This document shows positions 32,408 to 43,683 of a DNA stretch of 64,000 bases, piece by piece (position 1 is the first letter of the stretch; every line of letters starts with the position of its first letter). The notes beneath the pieces are model-generated. The model was not told where the DNA came from. It worked only from the letters and a program-made list of their open reading frames with translations, and did no database searches. A program made the translations under genes and the position numbers. Origin of the DNA: Hymenopus coronatus (Eukaryota; Arthropoda; Insecta; Mantodea; Hymenopodidae); the NCBI GenBank assembly GCA_030762935.1, contig CM060880.1:10946501-11010500 (forward strand), read 5' to 3'.

Positions 32408-34213
32408 ATTATTTCCCAAACAGAGGTAAAGAGTAAATAGAGATAATGGACAAGGGCTAGATGAGGTAGCCATGTCTACAAGCAGACTAGTTACACGTGT
32501 TCGCTGCTTCTGAACTCGAATACACAACTGTGACACAGTGCCGCTTGCTAGCAGCCTTGCCCGCTGCTATTTCTCCGTTGAGGCTGCCTGCTCTAAAGAC
32601 AAATGCCATTACCATATTGTCAGTTTAGCAGCAGCAGTGGTGTTTTGGACAAAACTGCTGTTAAACGGAATGTTGATAGTAATTCATGCCAAAATTACTG
32701 GATTCTGAATCCGGAGTTGTTTACATTATGCCATATGCACTGACATGAATATATATGAATGGAAACACCATTAAAGTTTAATTAATGGAAATCAGTTCAC
32801 ACATTAAATGCTCTGATTGCATCAACGTAATAGCTTATTTACGGATTAGTATGTACTAGTCACAAATGGGTGAGACATTTCAGGTCCTAATGTCTTTTGA
32901 ATGACCGCAGACTGAAAAGGTCTTGGAAGCGAGGCTATCCTCGTATCTACCTTCTTTTCCTCTCAGCACTGTTAGCACAAACTCGAAAAGAATATACAGA
33001 TAAAGGAACAGTTCAGAAGCATTTCAAAAAGTATCGTACACACAAATTATCAACTTTTTGTGATCACTGTAACCGCGGCGCTAAGTATCTGCTAGTGAAC
33101 TATACCCACCAGTGCCTGGCTGACTAGGTGCCTCTATTGTTCCGACCGACCCCTCGCAGAATAATATAAAGTAACAATAGCCACGCAAACAAAGCCCATT
33201 ATACTACTTTCCGGCAGTTTGTGCAGTTATAGTTCCGGAAGGCTCCTTTCGGCAGTGCGGAGAAAGTTCGACGACTAGAACCTTCGGCCTTGTATAATGG
33301 ACAGTATATAAAATGTCGACTAATACCCGATTGTCCAGTTAAGAAGTCAAGAGTTAAAGAGTGCAGCAGCTTAAAACGTTACGGAAGTGACGATTGTGGA
33401 AATTTACAGTGGACAGTACCAAGTGCAGTAGTGATTAGGTGGTTCAGTTGTAATGGAATTCGACGGATCAGTTTTGATATGTTCTGAGTGTGTGACGCGC
33501 TGTGTTAATAGAGCGGGTTTGGTAGTAACTGGTGCCTTCATTTGCTCTTCACCCTTGTTTTAATGTAATCTTGATTCACTTAACAGATTGATAGTTCTGA
33601 AGTTTAAAGGTTTCATGAAGAATAAAGCTGTTGCAGGCCGTTAGTAAGGACAAGAACAACAGAGGAACTCTTGGAACGAGCTGAAAATTTGAAAACAATT
33701 GGCCCATAAATAAACTGTAATTCCCTCACGTTTGATGATGTAGCAGTGAGTTCGTTGGGCATGGTCAGTGACACATTTGTAAGTTTTTATTGCGTTATCT
33801 CGGCAGACAAGTGTATGCTTTGGCCATTTCCTCTTTCGCATCCAACCATCTCTCAATTTAACGCCTTTTGCACTCGCGCCATTCTTCTTTTGTCTGTCGC
33901 TTCTCTTGAACTCAGCCGTTTACACGGCGAATTGGAAATGCCTTTAAAAGTTCTATTTTTAGAACGTATATAAAATGACGCTATGGAGATAAAGCATTGC
34001 ATCTCAATTCGGCTGTGTCCTTTGATGTTTCCTCCATCTACTTGTCAGAGAAAAATGCTTATATCTGAGATAAACGAAATATTGGTTTTGTTTTTCCGTA
34101 CCGCATTTTTTAAGGTTGAGGAATTTCAACATTCTACATAAAATTAGATATTCTGATTTCACCCAAATGCTTAAAAAAAAAAACAACAAACAAGTAATTT
34201 GGAAAAAGAACCA
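32408..34213. other. Unassigned region
   Basis: No HP-TG copy and no recognised gene. 33140-33640 has a TATATAAAATG word near 33304 and moderate GC. It could be a solitary LTR, but neither termini nor target duplication can be shown. The frame at 32897-33127 has no recognisable domain. Confidence 0.4.
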
Positions 34214-34259
34214 TATTTGTGTGTATGTGTGTGTGTGTGCGCGCGCGCGCGCGCGAGAG
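34214..34259. repeat. GT/GC microsatellite
   Basis: GTGTATGTGTGTGTGTGTG passes into a GC run (GCGCGCGCGCGCGC). The alternating purine-pyrimidine tract is Z-DNA-prone. Confidence 0.95.
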
Positions 34260-34435
34260 TGCGTTACTCAGAAAGGGAAAGTCGGATAAATGGATGGCAA
34301 AGACTTCACCGAATTCTGTTTATACCAATCATTGGGAGAGAATCTGATTTATTAGGTACTTTCAATCGACTTTCTCTAGCCGTTATCGTTGATTTTATAC
34401 TATATCTATAAACTATTTTTGCAAGTATTTATTGC

Positions 34436-34569
34436 TTTGTCTAGCACGTATGTACAACGTACATAGTACCTAGATAGAACATTTATTGTATTCCACCCAA
34501 AATTATATACCCAGATTCAGTGGAAATGCATATTTTGGGAGACCCTAAATAAAAATAGTTTTAGAAAAA

Positions 34570-34636
<67 letters not shown>

Positions 34637-35299
34637 AGAACTCTCAAAAAGGAAAAGTCAGTTAAAAACCAAACTTGGTATTCAAGTTTAATAAATTCCA
34701 AGGATGCGATGCGATGAGTTTCAGGAAAATCCCTTCACCGCAATTTTACATGGAACCTTTTTTTGAAAATTTCCATTTTATAAAAAAAATGGCTCTATCG
34801 GTATTGATTTATATGCCGTTTATTAACGATCTTTACATTGCAAATAAAATATATATCCTGAATTTCTTGGGGATAGCCCCTGAAGTCTTCTTCAATCTGA
34901 ATGACTTTTACATAACTGGTAAACCGTACGAGATAGTGATCTACACAAAAATGTAGATATCGTTAAAACACACAATTTAAGTAATATACAGTTTTGTGTA
35001 GATATTCCCTGCTGTTGATTTCAGTTTTAAATTCTTAAGCTTTTCTTACACAGGAAGTCCTCGTCCGTTTCACATCTCTCTTGTTTTTCTCCTGGCCATG
35101 ACAATAGCGACAACTTTTAAATGATTTGACTGTCACTTTAGCCTAGTGTACTATCTTACTTCCCTTCTTCTTATAAGGAACTAAGTCATAAGACAATTTT
35201 TGCTGACGTTTACCTTGTAGTACATAAAAGAATAATTTTTGGTAATAATATTTATTTGCAGAACAGATAGAGAAAGTCATGGGAATGGAACACGTCAGA
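34436..35299 (+). mobile_element. HP-TG element, near full length, older subfamily
   Basis: A degenerate hairpin (ACGTATGTACAACGTACATA) is followed by TATTCCACCCAAAATTATAT, a TG tract continuing into a long AG run (34570-34635), the CCAAACTTGGTATTCAAG core and GATGCGATGCGATGAG. It ends GAGAAAGTCATGGGAATGG...CGTCAGA. Confidence 0.85.
34570..34635. repeat. TG-AG compound microsatellite inside HP-TG
   Basis: About 14 bp of TG followed by about 50 bp of GA, at the same relative position where other copies carry TG/CA. Confidence 0.95.
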
Positions 35300-35418
35300 A
35301 CTTTTTTTTCTATTTTATTTTACTCGGAATAAAAATTTTCAGACACTTTCATTACACATATCATTGCAAAGTACTTGAGGTTTACAGGAGGCTGAAGTGA
35401 CAGATATGTATTTAAAAA

Positions 35419-36117
35419 TCTGATGTGTTCCATTCGCATGACATTTTCTAAATCTCTGCAACAAATTAATGTTAAAAAGCTTATGCCTCTATTATGTATG
35501 CTAATCGAGAAAAAATTAGCAGAAGTAGTCTTATTACTTGCTTCCTTGTACGTAGAATCGAAATAAGGGAGTACCATAGGTTAAAGTGATAGTCAAAAGC
35601 TGGTTGCTATGTGACTGTAGTTCCTTTGTTTGTATGGACAGGAGTTGAAATTCCTGTATGAGAAAATTATAAGATTTCCAAAGCTGAAACCAAAAACAAG
35701 GAATATCTCAAAAATGATCATCTCCAAGAAAAAAAAGCATATAACATAAATTGTGTGATTTTACATTTTTTTGTGTGTTAAGTTCTTTTCCATCTCCTAC
35801 GCTTTAGCAGATATACAAAATTCCCTAAATTTCATCCAGAATAAAGTAGTCTTCAGAGACTATTCCCAGAAAATTGAAAATATACATTTTATTTGTCAGG
35901 AAAATATCTTTAATATACGATATTTTAATCAGAATCGTTAGAGCCATTTTTTAGAAAATCCAAATTTTCGAAAAAAGTTCCATGTAAAGGGTAGTTTGGG
36001 GTAGGGGGAATTTTCTCAAAATCTTCGTGTCACATCCCTGGAAGATACTTAATTTAAATACAAAGTTTGGTATTTTACCGACTGTTTGTTTTTGAGTTAT
36101 CGTGTTCACAGACACAC

Positions 36118-36162
<45 letters not shown>

Positions 36163-36555
36163 GACCTTTTCCTGAAAATGCTTTTTTTGGATACAGGGGA
36201 CATTCAAACATATATTTCCGGTGAAATATTGGTATCGACTTTTTGGGTGGATTACAATACCGTCTCTGCCCGCCTGGGTAGTGTGGTGGTAGCGTGTCTG
36301 CCTCACACTCAAAAGGTCGTGAGTTCGAATCAGCTTAGGATGATAAGGTTTATTCGGGGGTTTCCCTTATTCTGAGAAGACGAATGTCGAGTAACTAAGC
36401 TCCTAGGACCCCGAGGTCATTGGAGTATCATTTCACCATTTTCATTCATCGTCCGATATGACCAAACTAGGTTAAAGGACGTTAAACTACCACAAAAAAA
36501 AAAGCAACAAAAAATCTTTCCAATACACTAATTACATAGTACGTGTAGAGAAAGT
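35419..36555 (-). mobile_element. HP-TG element, minus sense, split by SINE-B
   Basis: Starts TCTGATGTGTTCCATTCGCA and ends ACATAGTACGTGTAGAGAAA GT at 36555. A pure CA run of 40 bp lies at 36121-36160. The SINE-B at 36268-36513 interrupts the terminal palindrome region, between ACAATACCGTCTCT and the remaining TACACTAATTACATAG. Confidence 0.88.
36268..36513 (+). mobile_element. SINE-B copy
   Basis: Head GCCCGCCTGGGTAGTGTGGT with A box, GAGTTCGAATC as B box, then GAGAAGACGAATGTCGAG, CCCCGAGGTCATTGGAG, GTCCGATATGACCAAACTAG and GGACGTTAAACTACC with a poly-A end. This is the best-preserved SINE-B in the window. Confidence 0.92.
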
Positions 36556-37190
36556 AAAATGTGGACCATTATATGCTCTAATGGAAAACACTCTTTGCAT
36601 CATATAACTGGAAACAACTAAACTAATTAGTGACAGTACTTTAAACTATACGTTTTATGTGTCATGTAAATATCTTTGTGTATGTGGTATTTTAATCAAT
36701 CATTAGATTAATTTTTGAGAAAATTATCATTTTCGAAATTTTTTCTATATAAAGGGTAGCTTGGGTTGGGGGATTTTTCTCAAAGATCTTCGGGATGCAT
36801 CCTTGGAAGATAATAATAACCCCATGGCACGACAGCTCACGGGGAACTTTGACCTACCGCCCGGCCGCTGCTTCCCCCATCTCGGTCACTACAGACGTCA
36901 AGGATGGGGTGCAGTAATGGAGGGTGAGACGTGGTCCGCGCCTCGAGCCCCCCCCCCCCCGGCTGGTTAATATCCTTGGAAGATACTAAACTTAAATGCC
37001 AAGTTTAGTATTTTACCCGCTTTTCGTTTATAAATTATGTGTTCACTGACGAACACACACAGGAAACTTTTTCTGAAAATGTTACTTTTATTCAGGGGAC
37101 CCTAAAACGTGTATTTACGATGAAATACGAATATTTGGGTGGAGTGCAATGCCTTCTCTACCTATCTACTCTGTACTATTCAGAGAAAGT
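36556..37190 (-). mobile_element. HP-TG element, truncated, split by SINE-C
   Basis: Minus-sense body from about 36600 (ACGTTTTATGTGTCATGTAAA) through GATGCATCCTTGGAAGATA to the hairpin end (TACTCTGTACTATTC, AGAGAAAGT at 37190). The SINE-C insert lies at 36813-36971. Immediately beyond is the mariner relic, so this copy cut into a mariner. Confidence 0.82.
36813..36971 (-). mobile_element. SINE-C copy, truncated
   Basis: 159 bp flanked by perfect 14-bp target duplications ATCCTTGGAAGATA (36799-36812 and 36972-36985). It matches the tail half of the 37551 copy (CCATGGCACGACAGCTCAC, CCCCCATCTCGGT, GGAGGGTGAGACGTGGTC) and ends in a C-run. The tRNA head is missing, so it is 5' truncated. Confidence 0.92.
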
Positions 37191-38040
37191 AAAACATAGC
37201 AACCATATTTTTACCGGCACTGCGAAAGCATCGGATTTTTGCAGGCTTAGGTGCTGTTCCAAAAACCCATTGACATGATAATATCATAACAATAAATCGA
37301 ATATTCAAGATCAGTGACGTTATACCAAACCAAATCTCAAGTGCCGCCGAGAAATTTATTCTTAAGTTTTTCTGCAATTTATGTTGAATCCATCGTAAAA
37401 AAGTTTTCTCAGGTATAACTGTTGATGTAAAAATTTTCGGATTTGGGTCATACCAATGCCCAAATAAATTTATTTGAAGTCCTTCGATTTTTTTACAAGC
37501 TTTCTCGAACAGTAGCAGTATTTTCATCAGTAACAGCGCTTCTTGGACATAAACTCCATGGCACGACAGCTCACAAGGAACCTTGGCCTACTGCCCGGTC
37601 GCTGAGTCCCCCATCTCGGTATATGACAGACGTCATTGGAGGGTGAGACGTGGTCAGCGCCTAGACCCCCGGCCGGTTAATGCGGTCCTCATGACCTGGA
37701 GCCGCTACTGCTCCATCAAGTAACTCCTCATTTGTCCCACAAGGGACCTCACGAGGCTGAGGGCACTCCGGTTCTGGTCTCCCGGCGGGGGGGGGGGGAA
37801 ATCCCCATGCCGGTACTGGGAATCGAACCCACGTCTCCCGCTTGGCAAGCAGCAACGCTACCACTGCGCTAAGGAGACGAGATTCTTGGACATCCTTCAT
37901 GAAATTCAACAGAAAGAAAAGACCATCTCGTTTGAATTCGCTGTAAACGTTTAAATTGTTGCCTTAGATGAGGCTTCTTTACCAATGCATTTTAACCGAT
38001 GTTTTTTACGTTTATAGGCGTTAATGACGCCTTAAAGTCG
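37191..38040 (-). pseudogene. mariner-like transposase relic (copy 2), N-terminal and middle
   Basis: The minus strand shows broken mariner-type segments: FHEGCPRSAVTDENTATVRE (about 37490-37545 plus sequence across the SINE), IYCYD near 37290 (region of the first catalytic Asp), then QWVFGTAPKPAKIRCFRSAG and KNMVAMFY (about 37195-37270). Several frameshifts occur. SINE-C splits it at 37551-37882 and an HP-TG copy ends it at 37190. The third catalytic Asp region is missing. Confidence 0.75.
37551..37882 (-). mobile_element. SINE-C copy, full length, tRNA-Gly-like head
   Basis: 332 bp flanked by TTCTTGGACAT at 37540-37550 and 37883-37893. The minus strand starts with a well-formed tRNA-like head: TTAGCGCAGTGGTAGCG (A box), a loop TTGCCAA with apparent GCC anticodon, and GGTTCGATTCCC (B box). 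A G-rich body follows, with a G-run seen on the plus strand at about 37787-37798. The head resembles tRNA-Gly, but the body beyond it shows it is a SINE. Confidence 0.92.
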
Positions 38041-38606
38041 TTAAAAAACCATAGCCTGCAATCTTCTCTTGTCAAATACATTGTTGAGTGAACACAGAAT
38101 ATTTAAATGATTATAATTAATAAACTATTATGGCAAATATAATAAGCTACACAGTAATCAACCTGCAAACATTTAGAAAATAGCTGTTAGAAACATGACA
38201 TTCTAAAAATTGTTCAGTTTCGCCCTTGTTTCTGAGAGGAATAACAAAGGCAATCATTTTAGTATTCCATATACAAATATGTTGAGATATCCCTGTATTT
38301 ACACAGGAAAGTAGGCTAAGGCTCTTTTCCCTGTCCACTGATGCAAGTATGAAGCGCTGCCCTATGCATGTTTTGCCCGTTTACAATAAATCGATTGTGA
38401 GAGGGTTCGATTTGATAATCGAACGGCTTCTCGTATCGAGAGAAGATTAATCTCTGGCCGGGCAAGACGCAAGGGGCCATTAAGGGAGGCTGATCTGTCA
38501 CAGAAAACAAATGATACCTTAGGGCGAGCGTGCTTCCTCCCCGTGAAGCACCTCGCTTCGAGCCCTGTCGGTAGGAACCGCGACGACAAAAACTCTTATC
38601 GCATAG
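38041..38606. other. Unassigned segment with paired small hairpins
   Basis: No gene recognised. Two adjacent hairpins lie at 38405-38424 (GTTCGATT/AATCGAAC, 4-nt loop) and 38427-38445 (CTTCTC/GAGAAG, 7-nt loop). The surrounding sequence is more GC-rich (38440-38600). Confidence 0.45.
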
Positions 38607-38680
38607 AAAAAAGTAAACGGTGTTACTTTTCGTGGTTATATTACTCCCCATAAATACATTATTTTTAGTTATTTCGGTTG
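38607..38680. repeat. Direct repeat flanking an HP-TG copy, left
   Basis: AAGTAAACGGTGTTACTTTT, CGTGGTTATATTACTCCCCA and TATTTCGGTTG correspond, with roughly 20 percent differences, to 39567-39637 on the other side of the HP-TG copy. Confidence 0.8.
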
Positions 38681-38686
38681 ATAAAA

Positions 38687-39387
38687 CTGATGTGTTCCAT
38701 TCACATGACTTTCTCTACATCTCTGCACCAAATTATTGTTAAAAAGCTTATGCTTCTATTCACTTCATGCTAATACAGAAAAAATAGCAGAAACAGTCTT
38801 ATTACTTGCTTCCTTGTAAGTAGAAGGGAAATAAGGGAGTACCATAGGTTAAAGTGATAGTCAAAAGCTGGTTGCTATGTGACTGAAGTTTATTTGTTTG
38901 TATGGACACGAGTTGACAAATTCCTGTATGAGTAAAGTAAGTTTTTTTAAAGCTGAAACCTATAACAAGGAATATCTCAAAAACGATCAACGCCACGAAA
39001 AAAATTTATATAGCATATATTGTGTGTTTCAACGAGCTCTGTATTTTCTCTTAGGTAAGTTTTTGTCTATCTTTTGCGGTTTGCCAGTTATGCAAAATTC
39101 CGTAAAATTAATTCAGAATAAACTAGTCTTCAGAGGCTATTTCTAGAAAATTCAGGATATACATTTTATTTGTCAGGTAAATATCTGTAATATACGATAT
39201 TTTAATCAAAATCGTTAGAGACATTTTTGAGAAAATCAAAATATTCGAAAATTTTCCCATGTAAAGGGTAGTTGGAGGTGGGGAGGATTTTCTTGAAAAT
39301 CTTCGTGTCGCATCCTTGGAAGATGCTGAACTTAAATACCAAGTTTGGTATTTAGGGAACTTTTCATTTTTGAGCTATGCTGTCCAC

Positions 39388-39435
<48 letters not shown>

Positions 39436-39566
39436 GGATTTTTTTCCAATTTTTTTTATTAAGGGGGACCCAAAACATGTATTTCCAGTGAAATCTCGGT
39501 ATGGAATTTTTGTGTGCAATATATTCCTCCTCTATACACTATGTACATAGTACGTGTAGAGAAAGT
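38687..39566 (-). mobile_element. HP-TG element, full length
   Basis: Starts CTGATGTGTTCCATTCACA, with a CA run at 39391-39438, and ends ACACTATGTACATAGTACGT, GTAGAGAAAGT. A ~72-bp direct repeat flanks it on both sides. Confidence 0.92.
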
Positions 39567-39637
39567 AAAAAGTAAACGGTGTTTTTACGTGGTTGTATTT
39601 CTCCCGATAAGTACGTGATTATAAGCTATTTAGGTTG
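39567..39637. repeat. Direct repeat flanking an HP-TG copy, right
   Basis: AAGTAAACGGTGTTTTTACG, TGGTTGTATTTCTCCCGATA and GCTATTTAGGTTG: the diverged counterpart of 38607-38680. Confidence 0.8.
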
Positions 39638-41105
39638 GAAAAGGCAGGAAGTTGGGACAAAAATAACCTGCTTGTAGAACTAGTCCTGTGTTCTATTCAT
39701 GCTCTCTTCAGAAACAGATAGGATGCTATCCTTTAGATTTCACAGCACATCACTTGTCTGTCTAAGCTTAAATGTTCAACCCTGAATGTTTCGAACTGTT
39801 GGTAGCACACAAGTTATTTGACGTAAGTAAATTGCAAATGTATTTCCTCTAATCTGTTTACATATATCATTTTAACAAGGGTTAGTTAAAATGCAGCAGT
39901 AAGGTTTGCGTATTAAATTATTTCAAACACCCCTATTTAAATTAAAATCGCCACATCGATTTCGAAAGATCTTATTGACGGAAATTTAAAAGTTAATTAA
40001 GTTTGTATAGGGTTCTCAAAACATTTCTCCTTGCTTAGTTTAAATACTAAATAAAAGATTTGCAAGCGTTTGGGGTACTTAAAATTGGGCATACTTTTTA
40101 GCGGTTAACATATTTCACTGTTGGCGAAACTGATAATCTCCATGCGTTCAGGCAACTACTGGAAGAGAAAAAGAAATATTATTACAATGGTCTGCTCCGG
40201 TCATTGTAGTTATTAAGTGAGAAACGCATTTTTATGCTTTTGATCTTATCTTGTTATGTAATTTAAATTTAACAAAGTGACTGAGATTAAATATTATATC
40301 CGTTGTATGTACAAATACGAAGAAGTTCTTTTTGACACTACCACAGCAATAGCATGAATTGCAGAGAGGTCATTTGGTGCTACCAACTGTAAAACTTTAC
40401 ACTCATGGCTAAGAGTACGAATGGCCCTCTATAGTGTAGTGGTTACCAAAATGGCTTCTAATATCCAAGGTTTATTTCCACGTAAAATAATCCCACACTT
40501 AGAAAGAAGAATCCCTGAGCTAAATTCGCTTTTTTCAGGTTCGTAAATCTTAATTTCGTTCTAGAGTGCCATCTTAGTCGATGAGTTATCCCATGTGCAC
40601 TTTGTGGGAACCTGCGAACTAGACATTCCATCAACAACCTCTGTTATGTGGTCCAATATGTCGACATAGCGTGACGGAGCTTGAATAAGAGTACGCTCTT
40701 AAGATTTTGCTTGGTAATTTTGGGTATGTTTCTCGTGTCGTGTGAGTTCATGTTTGTAAATGTTTCAAGCTGTGGATTAGTTAATGCAGTTTAAAAAGTA
40801 ACGAGTTGATAAAGGATTTTTTTACCATTAAAACGATGCTCTCAAGAGTGTTATAAATGATATGTTTCACATTTGAGAAGACTCATCACAGAGTTTCAGA
40901 TTGAAGAACTATTTGTAAATGCTTACAATAGTGCTGCTCCAGTTAAAACGTTAAAAACTTGGAAACTATGGACATTGCTCATATAGCCATAATTTTTTCC
41001 ATGATGAAAACTTTACTCCTGCTACTGTTGTGATACGTCATGCCCCGCAAATGCCAGCTGAAGAACACGAGGAAAGTCAGCTGTCTGTTTCTTCACAGGT
41101 ACCTT
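39638..41105. other. Unassigned AT-rich region
   Basis: No gene or repeat recognised before the 42-bp minisatellite. Confidence 0.4.
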
Positions 41106-42500
41106 CCTCAAAATCAGACCCCAGCAGCCAGGGTCTTCCAAAATAACTACCTCCACACCAAATCAGAAGCCAGGATTTTCCAACATAACTCCTTCAACAC
41201 CAAACCAAGCCAGGGTCTTCCGACATAACTCTCTCAGCATCAAACCAGAAGCCAGGATCTTCCAACATAACTGTCTCAACATCAAACCAGAAGCCAGGAC
41301 CTTCGAAAATGATGACTCCCTCCACACCAAACCAGAAGTCGGGGCCTTCTAGCATAGCTCTCTCAGCATCAAACCAGAAGCCAGGATCCTCCAACATGAC
41401 TCCTTCCGCACGAAACCAGAAGCCAGGGCCTTCTAGCATAGCTCTCTCAGCATCAAACCAGAAGCCAGAATCCTCCAACATGACTCCTTCCATACCAAAC
41501 CAGAAGCCAGGGCCTTCTAGCATAGTTCTCTCAGCACCAAACCAGAAGCCAGGATCCTCCAACATGACTCCTTCCACACCAAACCAGAAGTCAGGGCCTT
41601 CCAGCATAGCTCTCTCAGCACCAAACCAGAAGCAAGGATCTTCCAACGTGACTGCCTTAATACCAAACCAGAAGCCAGGACCTTCCTAAAGCAAAACTCC
41701 CTCCGCATCAAACCAGAAGCCAGGGCCTTCCAATATATCCCACTAAGCATCAAACCAAAGGCCAGGATATTCCAACATAACTGCCTCAACACCAAACCAG
41801 AAGCCAGGACCTCCCAACATAACTATCTCCACGCCAAACCAGAAGCCAGGGCCTTCTAATATTACTCACTAAGCATCAAACCAGAAGCTAGGATATTCCA
41901 ACATAACTGCCTCAATATCAAATCAGAAGCTAGGGCCTTCCAATGTAGCTCTCTCAGCACCAAACCAGAAGCCAGGATATTCCATCATAACTGCCTCAAT
42001 ACCAAATCAGAAGCCAGGACCTCCCAACAAGATTACTCCCTCCACGCCAAATCAGAAGCCAGGGCCTTTTAATGTAGCTCTCTCAGCACCAAACCAGAAG
42101 CCAGGATGTTCCAACATAGCTGCCTCAACACCAAATCAGAAGCCAGGACCTCCCAACAAGATAAATCTCTCCACGCCAAACCAGAAGCCAGGGCCTTCCA
42201 ATGTAGCTCTCTCAGCACCGAACCAGAAGCCAGGATATTCCAACATAACTGCCTCAACACCAAATCAGAAGCCAGGACCTCCCAACAAGATAATTCCCTC
42301 CACGCCAAACCAGAAGCCAGGATCTCCCAACCTCATGACTCACTCAGCACCAAACCAAATGCAGGAATTTCCAGCATTATAACTACCTCAGTATCAAACC
42401 AGAAGACAGGATATCCCAAAATATAACTCCCTCAACACCAAACCAGGATCTTCTAACATGATAACTCTCCCCATACCAAAACAAAAGTCAGTACTTTCCA
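41106..42500. repeat. 42-bp minisatellite with higher-order structure
   Basis: More than 30 units around ACCAAACCAGAAGCCAGG, followed by a variable half. Units are mostly 42 bp, with 45-bp variants carrying CAACAAGAT. The left part alternates two unit types (84 bp). The right part repeats a three-unit block of 42+45+42 = 129 bp (GGATGTTCC at 42104, GGATATTCC at 42233). Plus-strand frames read NQKPGPSSIALSA-like repeats for up to 126 residues, but indels and stops shift the frame along the array. I therefore call it a non-coding minisatellite. A decayed repeat-protein exon cannot be excluded. Confidence 0.88.
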
Positions 42501-42789
42501 ACTGTTTCCCAGGAACATTCCAAATCTACAGAAAACTGAAGAGAAGAGAAAACGCAACAGTCTCAACAGTCTTAGCAAATTCATAGTTTATGAAAACTCC
42601 AACATAGGGACAGATATCCAAAAATCAGGATCACGAAGCAAGATCACGAAGAACGGGCGACCATAATGGCAGCACTGTTCACTTTGTGGAGAGAAATATT
42701 CGGATCCTCCAGAACCAGATTTGACAATATATGAACAGATCAATGAACATTTGACTGATTACAAGTCCTGGGATGGAAAAAATTAAATT

Positions 42790-43055
42790 GTGCTTTATTT
42801 ATGAACGCTATTTAACTGCTGCGATTCTTAGCATCCCATTCTCTATTGGGCGTTAAAGATCCATGATCAGGCCTTTTTCTCAGTTTGACGTTATATTACG
42901 TGCCGTAAATCTACGACACGGGACCAGTAGCTTTACTTTCCTTCTGAAGGAAGCCATACTTAGGATTTTTACGCCCGAGAAAAGTCTATCGGCCGGTTTG
43001 AACCCGAGATCTTAGGAACGAGAGGCTAGCATGTTATTCCTAGACCACTTAGGAT
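42790..43055 (-). mobile_element. SINE-A copy
   Basis: Complement of SINE-A: TTTATGAACGCTATTTAACT, CATCCCATTCTCTATTGGG, AAATCTACGACACGGGACC, TTTTTACGCCCGAGAAAAG. The head carries GGTTTGAACCCGAGATC (B box) and ATTCCTAGACCACTTAGG. The head type is like those at 2746 and 28421. Confidence 0.87.
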
Positions 43056-43344
43056 GTTGTCTAAGCTGCATATTCTTTTATTTGTTTGAAGTTCCTGAAA
43101 GCTGTTCATTTCAGTACTATAATTAATCCATTGGTGTGTTTAATTTGAATAGGAAAAAGTATTGTTCAAGAAAACAATTAGAAATGCGTACTGCTTTTTA
43201 CATTGTAGTTGTGTAGACCATAGGTTTCCGAAAGTGCGAATTTGCAGATCTTTGCATTTGCATGTGATTCGAGTCTGTTTCTGCAGTTACATTTATTTTA
43301 AGTTAAGCAGTGCGCATTAAATACCAGTTGATGTCCTGTATATA

Positions 43345-43580
43345 TTTTTAATACAGTTCCGGAGTCTTGTCGGCGCTGTATTCCTTTTTTTCTCCTTTTT
43401 CTGTTTTTTATGTTTTCCCAACATTTCCTTTCTTTTTCAATTTGGTTACGTTTTGCTTGTTAAACACGCATATACACATTTACAAACACAGAAACACCCG
43501 TGCTCAAGGCGGAACTTGAACCCATGATCCCCTACGTCACGAAGCACCAAACCGAGGCACTTTTAGCGAGCCATAGCATT
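43345..43580 (-). mobile_element. SINE-E copy
   Basis: Shares ACAGTTCCGGAGTCTTGTC, GGCGCTGTATTCCTTTTT, CGCATATACACATTTACAAA and GAAGCACCAAACCGAGGCAC with 27052-27370. The tRNA-like B box is seen in complement as ACTTGAACCCATGATCCC. Confidence 0.65.
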
Positions 43581-43683
43581 AGCGCTGTATTAGTTTCAAA
43601 TAAATACATCATATCAAGAGGATGGAATAAAATTAGATTAGGAAATATATACTCCCCTACAGAGTGGTTAAGATTTGATTTTT

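Noticed and set aside
33140..33640. Solitary LTR of a retrovirus-like retrotransposon
   Set aside because: A TATA-like word and moderate GC are suggestive, but no TG...CA termini, target duplication or primer-binding site could be shown.
41309..41689. 126-residue open frame with NQKPG...SS repeats as a protein-coding gene
   Set aside because: It is generated by the 42-bp minisatellite. Neighbouring units shift frame or contain stops, the opposite strand is equally open, and no start context, splice structure or second domain is visible.
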